This document shows, in pieces, positions 47,481 through 58,069 of a DNA stretch of 64,000 bases. The DNA is taken from NCBI GenBank assembly GCA_958298945.1, contig OY282609.1:37855212-37919211 (forward strand), written 5' to 3'. The notes below the pieces were generated by a model, which searched no databases, was not told the DNA's origin, and saw only the letters and a list, made by a program, of their open reading frames with translations. Position numbers and translations under genes: made by a program. The DNA comes from Atherix ibis (taxonomy: Eukaryota > Arthropoda > Insecta > Diptera > Athericidae). Each line of letters begins with the position of its first letter. The stretch's first letter is position 1.

Positions 47481-48595
47481 GATAGCAATTTATTATGAAA
47501 CATCATACGCCGCAACAACATGTTAAAATTATTAAAACATTTTATTTATATAATTGTTCAATTGTGAATACGCGGAGAAAATTATGTAACGTTTTTGGTG
47601 TTAATCATATGCCGAGCAAGTCAACCATTCAGCGTGTAATGAATAATTTTGAAAATATGCATACACTGGGAGATAAAGTGAAGACTGCGCTACAACAACT
47701 TACACCTGCAAAGATTGATGCAGTGAGGCAAAGTGTTGCTGAATGTGCGAGTACATCTCATCGACACCATGCACAAGAATTGGGAATAACTCCATCATGT
47801 CTGTTAAAAATTCTCAAAAAATATTTGAATTCTTAACCGTGTGAAAATCAATTGACACAAAAATTGCAGGCAAACGACCATGAATAGCGCCGAGACTGGA
47901 GTACTCGAGTTTTACAGTTTTGGCAAAAAATTATTATAAGCGGCGAAGCACATTTCGACTTAACTGGCTTTGTTAATAAACAGAATAGCCGTTATTGGGG
48001 CACTGAAACCCCTCAACTGATACACCATAGACCACTACACCCTCGTAGAGTAACTGTATATTGCGGCACTTGGGCCGACGGCATCATTGGGCCATATTTC
48101 TTTGAGGATGCTGGAGGCAATGCTGTAATAGTTACTGGTGATAACTATCGGGAAATTTAGAAAAAAACAGAATATGTAGTTCCAACAAGACGGTGCCACA
48201 TCACACACAGCTCGTGCTACGATACAAATTTTGAGAGAAATTGTTCCTAGCCAAAAAATGGCAAAAAGTGGTGATATCCACCCACGATCGCATGATTGGA
48301 ACCCTCCCGATTTCGTCATATAACGGTACTTAAAGGGAAAGATGTACGCTACCAAAGCAACCACAACCTCTATGTTTAAGGACAGCATTCGAAACGAAAT
48401 TGCTGAAATAACACAAGAAGTCTGCGAAAATGTTATGAAAACTCTGTTTACAAGAGCTCGCCTTTGCGCCGCGACCAGAGGCGGGCTTTTGAAAGACATC
48501 ACATTCCAGACATAACGCTAAAGACCATGTAATCAATCAATAAAATATTTTTATAAAAGAACTTCGACCTGGAACATAATACGCACCCTGAACTA
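47481..48595 (+). mobile_element. DD41D (rosa-type) mariner, fragment 4, 5' end missing
   Basis: Right terminus at about 48568-48595, whose reverse complement reads TCAGGGTGCGTATTATGTTC. No matching left terminus exists, because Jockey-clade sequence begins immediately upstream of 47481. The interior holds most of a DD41D transposase. Its end sequence differs from the copies at 15330/62871 and at 32619, giving at least three DD41D subfamilies in this window. Confidence 0.8.
47495..48515 (+). pseudogene. DD41D transposase, frame-broken
   Basis: The first frame (47495-47836, 113 codons) starts MKHHTPQQHVKIIKTFYLYN and contains MPSKSTIQRVMNNFE and AVRQSVAECASTSHRHHAQE then LGITPSCLLKIL, the N-terminal paired DNA-binding region. 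After a stop: QLTQKLQANDHE, IIISGEAHFDLTGFVNKQNS, YWGTETPQLIHHRPLHPRR, GIIGPYFFEDAGGNAVIVTG, and degraded QQDGATSHTARATIQ-like and DIPPP-like third-Asp regions. C-terminus: EVCENVMKTLFTRARLCAA (about 48415-48475). The first catalytic Asp (SDEAHF) is Gly. Many stops after 48150. Confidence 0.8.
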
Positions 48596-48691
48596 TAATA
48601 TATTAACATATAAGAATTATTTATTTAAATTTATATATTGTTTGAAATTAAGATACTCATTAGTTTTAGTTCATTGCTTTAGGTTTTTTCA

Positions 48692-48744
48692 AGATATTTT
48701 ACTCTAAACAAATTATTTAATGATTTCTTTAGAGTAAAATATCT
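48692..48744. repeat. 17-bp perfect inverted repeat
   Basis: AGATATTTTACTCTAAA at 48692-48708 is inverted exactly at 48728-48744 with a 19-nt loop. Weaker symmetry continues outward to about 48670 and 48765. Confidence 0.8.
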
Positions 48745-49858
48745 CCCAAAACTATTGTAAGAGTAATGTACTATTTTATGACAATTTTTTGCATTTAAAA
48801 AAAAAAGAATAGGTGAAAATAATATATGAGATCAGCAAGAACTTTTTATAAAAATACACTAGCACATGCTGAAATTTGTTTTTGTTGTTTTTTATATCCT
48901 TTAAAAATATTGTTTAGAAAATTTCGTGCTGAATATTATAAAAATTGTAGAAAACAATTCTGCTTATACCTAAAAATTAATTTCCTGTTTCCTGAAGTAC
49001 TTTATATTTGTACGCAATTTCACCCTACTAATAAAACGCCATTAGAATATTCAATTTCTTTTGTAAATCCTTATTATATTTTAATTAAATTAAAAAATTA
49101 TGTGATTTGAAATTGAATGGGAGAGGGCAATCCCGACTATACGGAACTATGAACCATTTTTGCAATTAAGAGAATCAATGTCCCTGTAAAATTTATATAC
49201 TCGTACAATAATATGTTCTGATCTCCAAAACTACTATCTGTAGAAAAATAAAATTAATGTCGACTGATTGTGAATAACTTTTCAGTTCCTATAATATAAA
49301 TGTTAAAGCGATTAATTTAACCATTATTAAGTTATTTATTTTATTTCCAGTAAATTTTTGTTTTTTTCTTGTAGAAGAAATATTTTTATATATACACATA
49401 GTTATACGTAATTATAACGAAACAAAATTAATAAAATAATCACATCAAATTAAAGTTTATCTGACGCACAAAAGGCATTCTAGCGCTAAAAAATTAATAC
49501 ATTTCCGAACCAAATATTACCCATTTGTCATTTTATTAACATTTCTCAGTAACTATTTAATTATGAAATGATAATTTTATAAATATGCGGACTTTTTTTA
49601 AATTATGCATATATGCGTAATATTAATATTAATATTTCATAAAGTGATAATGATTCTTCTCACAATTATATTTATCATTAAAAAAAAGTCAAAACTGATT
49701 AAAAGTTCAAAAAATACTTATCATCTTAAGTTGTTTATTCTACAAATACTTTCCCAAAATAATATAAAAAATAAAGTATACTTTGAAAATAATTTTGGTA
49801 TTGGTATAGTATGTTAAGCTACACTATGCCGCCTATCAAATTATTAGTAAAGTGAGTA
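48745..49858. other. AT-rich upstream region of the leucine-rich-repeat gene
   Basis: AT-rich. Two small frames (48826-49110 and 49605-49817) are lysine/isoleucine-rich and unrecognised. The final part is the presumed promoter region of the gene at 49916. Confidence 0.45.
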
Positions 49859-49863
49859 TCAGT
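49859..49863 (+). promoter_or_regulatory. possible initiator of the leucine-rich-repeat gene
   Basis: TCAGT (in GAGTATCAGTATAG), the arthropod initiator core, lies 53 nt before the ATG at 49916. No clear TATA box lies at the expected -30 position. Weak evidence on its own. Confidence 0.3.
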
Positions 49864-49915
49864 ATAGTTTTCATACAGCTAAGTAGTACTCGTAAAAATT
49901 CTTATATTATTTAAA

Positions 49916-51286
49916 ATGAAGAATATTAAGGCAGTAATATTTATTCTATTAAATTCAGCAATATTCTTGTGCGTTTTATCGGAATTTATTAGTGAGTTAG
50001 ATATTGCAACGAATTGTAAATCAGATAACGACGGATTACTGCACTGCCAAAATTTTCATTACCGTGGATCAAAGTCGGTTGAGGTTTATGCCACGAATGA
50101 GTATGACGTGTCATACTTGAAAGTCACGAATTGTACATTTGACACAATACCAACCAGAATATTTGAGATAACATGGCGGAGGCTCACAGCATTTGAAATG
50201 TCTTGTGAAATATTGTATTTAAAGGAGTGCGATTTTTCATCTATAGTTACCCTGGAAGAGTTGAAACTGAACAACAACAAAATACGCAGTATTCCACCTG
50301 GTGTTTTTTCAAAGTTGCAAGATTTATTTGAGTTGGATATGTCGAATAATTATTTACGAATATTAGACAAAAAGAGCTTTGCTGATCTTGTGAAGCTTCG
50401 TTATTTATATTTACAGTCGAATAAAATAATAAGTCTGCCCATAAATTTATTTTCCGATTTAGATGAATTATTATCGATCGATTTAAGTAATAATCAAATA
50501 AGCGTACTAGATTCCGATATATTTATATACAATGGAAAATTGAAAGAACTTTCTTTTGCAAATAATAAATTGAAAATAATTGATGGTCAAATAGTGCTTA
50601 ATAAAAAAGCTTTGAATACTATTCAAAAAACGTTCGACGAAACTTCACGAATTACCAATGTCGAATTTTTCTCCAAACTTAAAAATCTAGAACTACTCAA
50701 TTTATCGGGTAATTACTTTGGATATATCAGTGAAAGTACATTTGCCAAAATACAAAATCTAAAAACACTTGATTTATCTAACACATCAATAGTTGACATT
50801 GAAATAAATTCTTTTCGTAACCAACATTTACTGAATTCATTAAATCTCAGTTACAATTTGCTGGAGCACATAGATTCAAATATTTTTTCGACAACTAACC
50901 GGTTGACATTTTTCCACTTACGAGGGAATCAACTGAAGGAATTTAGGAACTTCAAAAAAATGGTATACTATAGTCCACTGATTGAAGTGGACACAGAGGA
51001 AAATAACTGGTCATGTAACTATTTATCGAATATGGTTGAGTTTTTCGAAAATCATGACGTAAATATGTTCTCCAATAATAAAAGTTTCAAGGACATTGAT
51101 TGCAACAATAGCACATCCGGAACTGATATTCAGTTACCAGTGGATAAAAATACTAACGATGATACACATATAATAATATCGAAAATTTCTGATGAAATTA
51201 TTGAACTAAGAAGATATATTAATAAATTGGAATTTAAAATTGAGCAGCTAAATACAGCTATGGAAAAATATATGAAATACAGTTAA
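49916..51286 (+). CDS. secreted leucine-rich-repeat protein with C-terminal coiled coil
   Basis: 456 codons in one uninterrupted exon, the only long intact frame in the window. Residues 1-22 (MKNIKAVIFILLNSAIFLCV then LS) form a signal peptide. An N-terminal Cys-containing cap (C34, C44, C73, C97, C105) precedes leucine-rich repeats at about 111-228 (five) and 256-345 (four), with LxxLxLxxN motifs such as LEELKLNNNKIRSIPPGVF. A C-terminal cap has NWSC (C367) and C396. Residues 421-449 give an unbroken heptad pattern (I421, I424, I428, L431, I435, L438, I442, L445, M449). Several NxS/T sites suggest glycosylation. No membrane segment follows, so it should be secreted. Signal peptide plus LRRs plus coiled coil recalls mosquito LRIM/APL1 immune proteins; orthology is not shown. 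AAAATG fits a fly start context. AATAAA follows the stop. Confidence 0.9.
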   Translation: MKNIKAVIFILLNSAIFLCVLSEFISELDIATNCKSDNDGLLHCQNFHYRGSKSVEVYATNEYDVSYLKVTNCTFDTIPTRIFEITWRRLTAFEMSCEILYLKECDFSSIVTLEELKLNNNKIRSIPPGVFSKLQDLFELDMSNNYLRILDKKSFADLVKLRYLYLQSNKIISLPINLFSDLDELLSIDLSNNQISVLDSDIFIYNGKLKELSFANNKLKIIDGQIVLNKKALNTIQKTFDETSRITNVEFFSKLKNLELLNLSGNYFGYISESTFAKIQNLKTLDLSNTSIVDIEINSFRNQHLLNSLNLSYNLLEHIDSNIFSTTNRLTFFHLRGNQLKEFRNFKKMVYYSPLIEVDTEENNWSCNYLSNMVEFFENHDVNMFSNNKSFKDIDCNNSTSGTDIQLPVDKNTNDDTHIIISKISDEIIELRRYINKLEFKIEQLNTAMEKYMKYS

Positions 51287-51302
51287 ATAAAACATAAATA
51301 AA
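51286..51302 (+). terminator. polyadenylation signals of the leucine-rich-repeat gene
   Basis: AATAAA at 51286-51291, overlapping the stop codon's last base, and AATAAA at 51297-51302. Such hexamers are common in AT-rich DNA, but their place right after the stop fits. Confidence 0.5.
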
Positions 51303-52336
51303 AAAGTGAAAAAAACGATACTAATATATATGCAGATATATAAAATATGTTTTCATTGTAAATTACCACAGTTTCCTATATTTGTATTATTTAATAGTTT
51401 TATACTACAAATAAACTAAAATTAACTAAGGACAAATTTGTGTTTGTCAAAACCCTTACTAATAAAGAAATCTAGATATTATAGAAACCTACTTTAATGA
51501 ATATTATTTTGATCAAAACTACTAAAAGAGTAAAGTTATATTTATTTGATCATATCTTATCATCCATTCGGTGTTTATAAGCTTTATTTTGAATTAGAAA
51601 TGAGAAGACTTCCGTCTTTCTGAAGGAGATTAGAATAAATGGGTAACATGGAATTAGTAAGTTGTTTGTAGAGTTTTTTTTTCGAATTTGAATTTTATTA
51701 ATGCAATTGAAAGTCCTTTCTTAGGAAAAATTTGTCATTTATATGCATCGATGGACAACAATTATTACAACCTTAATATTGCAAATAATAGATTTCTTAC
51801 CTACAAATTGCTGAAAATTTCTTGCACAAGTTAAATTTACCTGAAAAAATATAAAAAATAAACAAAATTTAGTAAATATTTAATTATATTTAAAATGTGA
51901 TTATTTTTCTAAAGTTATGTAAGTACAATTACAATATTTATTTAAATTTAATAATTTTAACTCCGATTAATTTTTACATTATACTTTACAAGTAGTATAC
52001 CAAAACCATGAAGATACACAATATGTGTACATGAAAATTTACTCTAAAAAGTATCGATTTAAAACGTAGTTCTAAAAACTCTTCGATGAAAAACCAACCT
52101 TTCCAGCACCGTTCAATAACTAATTAATTGCCTTTTTTTATTGTAATTTATACAACAATATAGTCGCCATTACGCATCTTTACAGCATTTCCATCTATTC
52201 GGATGTTGCTAAGAATATTTTATTATAAAATGAAACAACTTTCATTTCTTATACACGTATAAACGGAAGAAGAATATACGAGGTATTATTATATAAAGTT
52301 TGTTGCAAATAAAAATACTTGCATTTGGAATAAGTA
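51303..52336. other. AT-rich spacer
   Basis: No features seen beyond the 3' flank of the preceding gene. Confidence 0.5.
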
Positions 52337-52640
52337 CACAGTGTGTCCAAAAATAACCGAACTTATTTATAGATCATACAACATGCCGCGCCATCTATTG
52401 AAAATTTGCAGCGTTAAAAAGATACATTCATCCACTTTCAAACGCACCTAAATTCATGTAAATCGGATTACAGATGTGAAAGTTACAGCCAATTCAATAA
52501 AGAAAAATTCGATTTACATGAATTTAGGTACATTTGAAAGAGGATGAATGTATCTTTTTAATGCTGTAAATTTTCAATAGATGGCGCTGCATGTTGTATA
52601 ATTTAAATATAAAATTCGGTTATTTTTGGGACACACCGTG
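52337..52640. mobile_element. foldback MITE with about 130-bp inverted arms
   Basis: 304 bp flanked by TA (52335-52336 and 52641-52642). Ends are CACAGTGTGTCCAAAAATAA and, reverse-complemented, CACGGTGTGTCCCAAAAATA. The inverted similarity runs through 52337-52466 and 52509-52640, including GCGCCATCTATTGAAAATTT and ACATTCATCC, leaving a loop of about 42 bp. No coding capacity. End type and TA target point to a Tc1/mariner enzyme as mobiliser. Identity between arms is roughly 90 percent by eye. Confidence 0.9.
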
Positions 52641-52679
52641 TATAAGACGATATTTAATTTTGAAATGTTTTTCATGTAG

Positions 52680-52965
52680 AATAACAGAAAAAGGAGGATT
52701 CTCCTCACAAAGAAGGATAGCTAAAAAGCAGATATTGAAATATCTCACGAGAATTGGCTCATAGAATATCGGCAAGAAGAAGTGGATCTCGATGATAATG
52801 ACGAACTATTGGGCGAAATTGAGGACCCTAATGTATTTTCAGAGCCTGCGAGCCTTTCGCCTTCAAACATCAAGCGAAATGATGTCGATCACCAACTTCT
52901 CTCAAGCATCAAACATCAGTTCGCAACATTATTCGTAAGAAATGAGGTCCTCATAGCATGAAGAG
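52680..52965 (+). pseudogene. acidic coding-like fragment
   Basis: A plus-strand frame reading KADIEISHENWLIEYRQEEV, DLDDNDELLGEIEDPNVFSE and PASLSPSNIKRNDVDHQLL. The composition is protein-like and acidic. It could be the N-terminal region of a transposase (piggyBac-type proteins start with acidic stretches) or part of the rearranged gene relic next to it. No family assigned. Confidence 0.3.
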
Positions 52966-53022
52966 GGAAATAATTATGAAGATTTACTACGTTTCTTCAT
53001 GATTTCGTCCTTCTTTACTCAC

Positions 53023-53188
53023 GTTCTTCTTCTTCTTCTTCTTCTTCTTCTTCTTCTTCTTCTTCTTCTTCTTCTTCTTCTTCTTCTTCTTCTTCTTCTT
53101 CTTCTTCTTCTTCTTCTTCTTCCTCCTCTTCTTCTTCTTCTTCTTCTTCTTCTTCTTCTTCTTCTTCTTCTTCTTCTTCTTCTTCTTT
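53023..53188. repeat. (CTT)n/(GAA)n microsatellite, 166 bp
   Basis: Almost uninterrupted CTT repeats, with one CCTCCTC irregularity near 53122. Long poly-Leu and poly-Lys frames over it are artefacts. On the minus strand the GAA phase is in frame with an acidic segment described for 53220-53570. Confidence 0.95.
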
Positions 53189-53572
53189 TCCTTCTCCATC
53201 TTCTTCATCAACTTTAATATAATCTTCAACTTCAACAAAGGTATCCCCCTCCGTAATATTTGGTGTTAAAATATGAATGTGATAGATGTGATCATCGTTA
53301 ATATTGTCGAAAGATTAGGTATTATCAAGAGAACAACAACCTTTTGCACAGTTACAAAGTATGTAATTATGGAATTCGTCCGGCGCTGGTGAAAGTAATA
53401 TAACATAGTAACTGGGTTCTAAGAAATTTTTGTTGGATGTACATCACCACTGTTGAGGTTCTAAGTCTCTTCCCAGCCAATTTTGCACTTGATAATAAAT
53501 ACGATACAAATGCTGTTGTACTGCTGATGTGGTGGGTGCAAGTGACAATGGCAAAATTTTTATCGGTTTCCG
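53189..53572 (-). pseudogene. relic of a cysteine-rich multicopy arthropod protein, C-terminal part
   Basis: The minus strand reads SAVQQHLYRIYYQVQNWLGR then DLEPQQW and a stop, followed by PAPDEFHNYILCNCAKGCC, SFDNINDDHIYHIHIL and an acidic end VEVEDYIKVDEEDGEGK that runs into the GAA tract as poly-Glu. QHxYRVYxQVQxWLG...W and PAPxELLxxIxCxCxxGC are features I recognise from an uncharacterised arthropod family with a C-terminal cysteine-rich segment. Several of the expected cysteines are missing and stops interrupt the frame. The assignment is from memory of family motifs and should be tested. Confidence 0.4.
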
Positions 53573-53586
53573 TGAAGATATTATGA

Positions 53587-53800
53587 ATGGATCAATTTCG
53601 TGATAAAGTAAAAGAATTGAAAGCTCGTGGTTGCACGGCTAAATTGTGGATATAATATAATGATATGGTATCCATAGCATAATATTTAACCCAGAAAGAT
53701 TGGAAGTTAAGAGTGGTTATCTGAGAAAATATTCCCTCAGTAAATATGGGTTTTTCGGTTTTGCCATGCCCACACAACTCAACACGCCACTAAAATTGTC
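53587..53800 (+). pseudogene. N-terminal part of the same family, inverted
   Basis: The plus strand reads MDQFRDKVKELKARGCTAKL then WI*YNDMVSIA*, DWKLRVVI*, and in a shifted frame KYGFFGFAMPTQLN. This resembles the more N-terminal block (TAKLWxQYxxMVxIxKxFIxAER...NWxLHLxxVxxMLPFFHASGHxxYAKSxHLYL) of the family whose C-terminal part lies on the minus strand next door. The two blocks are head to head, so the relic has been rearranged by inversion. Non-functional. Confidence 0.4.
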
Positions 53801-54763
53801 ATCGCTTACAAAATTCAATACAAATATTTTGGGTCACTAAAAACAATGTATAACGAAGGAAACTACAAATCAAAAACGTTAAAAATCTTTTTTAGCTGCT
53901 GTGTCTGCAATCTATTTTTTACTTATAGAACTAAAAACTACCTATTTGGTGGACGGAGCCTATTTTATGCTTCAATTTGTAGTTTTGACGTATGGAATGG
54001 AAACAATAGTTTTCTTGCAAGTTATTGCAAAATATATTTTTTTTAAATTTGACTTTTTTCATATAAAGAAGTATAATTATAAGTGAAACAAGTGAATGTT
54101 TACATTAAAAATAAATTTAATAATTTAGTGTACTAAAAATCTTTTCAGAAAATGAAGTGCCTGTCTAACAATTATTTTAATTATTTAGAAAACAAGGATG
54201 CGCGAATTTCGTCTTTCAGGTGAAGTTAACGAAAAAATAAATTATATATTTAAATAAAGGGTATAGTTTTTATTACAGATTAAGTGCTATAATTACTTTA
54301 AAACTAAAAAAAATATCGTGCTGCATTTAATGATTAATTTTCATCAAAATAACGTTTCAATAACGGTCGCCTGAAATTTTTCCGATGGGGGTTAAATTAA
54401 TTTTATATTTTTACGTAGTCAACAATTGTACCTATAAATACATAATTTTTAAATATATAAAAATATTAATCTCTATTTACTGTCTGGGGAAAAACAAGGT
54501 TTAAGTACAAAAACGATTTATAATTATTTACAAAAATAAATAAACAATGCGTTTGAATTTACAGACTCCGCTGGAAAATATTGCGATTGTGATTAATTTG
54601 TCTGTCATAAAAATTATTCAATGATCCTAACCAATTTTTTAACGTTTTGGTCTATTTTCAGAATATTAACCAGAATAGAATATATTTTACAGATTCTGTT
54701 TCATGTTTTAAAAAATAAACTGTGATATGCAAATACATGAATTTGGAGCAAAATAAAAATTGT
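53801..54763. other. AT-rich spacer
   Basis: A plus-strand frame at 53901-54086 (ELKTTYLVDGAYFMLQFVVL, TYGMETIVFLQVIAKYIFF) is hydrophobic and unrecognised. The rest holds nothing that I can support. Confidence 0.4.
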
Positions 54764-54769
54764 TTTATT
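54764..54769 (-). terminator. polyadenylation signal for the exon at 54857-55013
   Basis: AATAAA on the minus strand, about 88 nt after the TAG stop. Plausible position, but the hexamer is frequent in AT-rich DNA. Confidence 0.3.
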
Positions 54770-54856
54770 TAGTTGCTTATTCTAAATCAATTAAATTAAA
54801 TAATGATTATGTTTAAAATGTGCGGGGAAGCAATATGAATAAATATAAAATTACTA

Positions 54857-55013
54857 CTATCTGAAAGTGATGCCTTTCCGCAGTATACTCGTCCATGTGT
54901 GGGTTTGCTTTAAAGTTGTATTCAATATTTTGGCTTCATCTTGGCGTTTCAATTGCCCATCTTTATACGCTATAATCCAAGCCCATATGAAAAATATAAC
55001 TAGTAGTAGAATC
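54857..55013 (-). CDS. candidate last coding exon: transmembrane helix plus cytoplasmic tail
   Basis: The minus-strand acceptor TATTATTTTTGTAG at 55014 and below is followed by 157 nt open to TAG (54857-54859): one base completing a codon, 51 codons and the stop. The peptide begins ILLLVIFFIWAWIIA, a clear membrane helix, then YKDGQLKRQDEAKILNTTLK and QTHTWTSILRKGITFR. GC is raised over the exon only. The lysine/arginine-rich flank after the helix favours a cytoplasmic C-terminus. The product is unknown; upstream exons lie at higher coordinates or outside. Supported by splice consensus and composition, not by homology. Confidence 0.4.
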
Positions 55014-55129
55014 CTACAAAAATAATAGCTTGTATGAACAAAATTTTATGCATTTCTGGAGATTCTCGAAATTTCTGCTACAAATAATTTCAATACTGAT
55101 TGCTCTAAATCTCTTTATACCGAGTGACA

Positions 55130-55400
55130 ATTGAAACAAACAGATTATGGAATATTCTCAGTTTTATCCGATCTGTTAATGCTAAAACCCTAGATGTTCA
55201 CATAAACCGGGATAAGACTGAAACATTAAATGACTTATGTCCAATGCTAAATTCACATTAAGCAAAATTATATAAAGCTACAGAGTGCTTCAACATCAAC
55301 GAACAACTTTTTCTATATCGTAGGAGAACAGAACTTACGTATATTTCACGAAAGCCAGTAAAATGCATAATGCAGATTTGATGGATCTGTGACTTCGGAA
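55130..55400 (+). mobile_element. piggyBac-like transposase fragment
   Basis: Plus-strand frame with stops: LWNILSFIRSVNAKTLDVHI, NRDKTETLNDLCPMLNS, then CFNINEQLFLYRRRTELTYI and SRKPVKCIMQI*WICD. It matches the piggyBac core (RF..I..FIRFD...; D.L..I...F; LTIDEQLLPFRGRC.FR.YIP.KP.KYGIKI). The first catalytic Asp in IDEQL is Asn here. No terminal repeats were found, and both ends of the protein are missing. Confidence 0.65.
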
Positions 55401-58069
55401 ATTAATATTAAATGTTATAATTAATAAATAAATCATTTTTTTAAATAACCATGTTAATATTCTTATATCAAACAATTATTTCCGAAAATTATTTCATTTA
55501 TTGTAACATATAATATTTTAATTTTGGCGTGAATATTATTTTGATGTAGAAATAGAATATCCACGTATCCCGGTTATTGAGCAACTCATAGTTGAATTTA
55601 AATTCAATAATAATAGAATACATTAGAAAAAATGATAATATAAAAGTTGTAGTTTACTAAGTTAATGTTCTCAACGAGGATCTGTTAGGATTTTTATATC
55701 CTTTCATTAATACTGACAATATACTGACAACAAGAATCGAAAGGGTTCTTAGATACCACGTTATTGACACAAGGATTAAAGCTTATATTAATAATATTTT
55801 TTAACTATGTAGAATATTTCATCTTTTGATGAAAATAACCCATACAACTTTTAAAAACGCAGTGAAGAGAGTGGAGTTTCTAATCAATATTTTCTACAAT
55901 TTTTAACCAAAAATATTATCTGTTTTTCGTTCATTTTCGGAAAACCGATTTTATTAAAAACTTTTAATTTCTTTTTATTTTATGAATATAAAATATTTGT
56001 TTTTAGAAATTTGATTATTTAAGTTACAACTTGTTATTGAAATTTTGTGAATTCATAAAGTTTAAATTATTGCGGAAAGTTTTTTTCTCTAACATATATT
56101 ATTGTAAATAGTGTTAAGGTTATGTTCAAGTATTGAACAATTTGGGTTCAATAATAAGTGAAAATTATACGTGGGAGTTTTATTAATAAGCCAAATATTA
56201 TTAACACTAATGCTCATTTTTATAGATTAATAAGTCAAATAGATAGATACGACTACTCTCGTTGTGTAGTCAATATAGAAAAGAAAAGTTATGACTAAGC
56301 ATGCTCGGCCCTTTCAAATTTATCTCATTAAAGTTACAAGTAATTAAATTTTACGTGAATATACTATGAAATCTATTGCAAATACCATTTAAACTTGCCT
56401 TTCATAAAATAACTTCTACAACTCTTGCATTAATTTAATTCTGCAAATCTCTGAGATAACAGTATTTATCTAGCGAAAATTTTGTTGTTAAATCTTTTTA
56501 TAGCATAATAAAAATAAACGCAGACATGAAGTTAGCTAACATTTTTACATTGCACTATCTTGCCATCATGCCTTTATGTGCCTTTATATTAAGAACAGAA
56601 AAAGGATTTCTTTACAGATGTATAACTCTAAATCCCTTTTAAACACTCAATAAATTCAATAACATTAATTTTTATATTAAATTTTGAATGAATAATATTT
56701 TTGAGTTTAGAATATATATCAGTATTTGTATTAATATAAAATTTCCGTTTACAATACGTAGTATTGACTTCCTCAATCATTACCATCGGATAATGATTAT
56801 TATTGAATTCAAATTTTATAAATATTTCTAAACATACCATAAAATATTTAGAAATTGCAACTTTTTACATCAAAACTATCATTCCGTATAGCTATTCAAT
56901 TATTTAAGATACATTCGGTGTAGTCAATTTTCAAGAGTGTTGATTAAGTAAGAGGAATATGCATGCACATATTGTATATATATACTTTTTTTTAGTATAT
57001 ATACATATACGCCAAAATGTTGCTAAAATAAAAATATATTAAAATATATTTTGCTTCAAATTATCTTTACATCACTATTATTAATTGATAAAACTTCTAT
57101 TCAATTTACTAGAAGTTATGATGGGGTTCCAGATTTTATTTTATATGTTTATGCATACATAATTGCACTATCGCTGGTATTTCTTCATTCCAAGTAGACA
57201 GTATTTTATACCGAACAATTTAAACAATAAATAATAAAGTGTGGCTTTATATACATTAAATAAAACAGTTGACAAGCTTTAACTTAAGACAAGCTCCATT
57301 AGTAAGCTTTCATTTATTGAAAATCAATACCGTATATATTTCTTATTACCTACTATTTTTAAACACATTATAATTATAAGCATTTATATACTATAAAATA
57401 TATAACTTGTTAATTTTCCAATAAATATCTATAAATAAATTTATGTAAAATGCTTAAAATACAATGTATATTAACATTGCCATATTACCAGATTATTGCT
57501 ACTATTTATTAACGATTTTTTTTTTGCATACGTCAATAAACGCACAAATAAATAAACATTTTTATCACAGAGTAAACTTTTTTAATCTTCTCTTACATAT
57601 AAGCAGAACATTTAAAAGTTTACAATAATTAACTTATATGTGCATAAATTATTGTCTAATAAATTCTCGCCGACAAAGTCTTGTAAATTTGACTTTGTTT
57701 ATGATATCTTCAAAATAGTATCTTTTACTTAGTGCAAAGCTCAACCAATCTTCAATAGTTATTCAATGGCAATAAATATTTAGTCTAATAACTTTTAACC
57801 CGAGTAATTATGATAAATTATTTGTTTTAAAAATTAATGGATTGCTACAAATTCTAACATTTAAGTTGAAATATTTTCAACTTATTTTTAATATAATATA
57901 TATCTTATATAGGGTATTATTAAATAATTCATTTTTTGTACAAATATATTGTATATTTATTAAAAAGTATTGGAAAAATATGTCAACGTTTTGTCTAAAT
58001 AATAGTTTCTAACATTTTCTCGGTAGATATATATCTCGTAAAGTATTGATCAAACAAGTTCGATAAAAT
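55401..58069. other. AT-rich spacer
   Basis: About 2.7 kb. The minus-strand frame at 56628-56840 (70 codons, with IDECLKGI-like end) is AT-driven and unrecognised. No other features. Confidence 0.45.

Noticed and set aside
52987..53238. Long poly-Lys and poly-Leu open frames on both strands
   Set aside because: They come entirely from the CTT/GAA microsatellite; any triplet repeat without stops gives such frames.
56628..56840. 70-codon minus-strand frame as a gene
   Set aside because: Composition is dominated by AAT/ATT/AAA codons, as expected by chance in this DNA, and no splice or family support exists.
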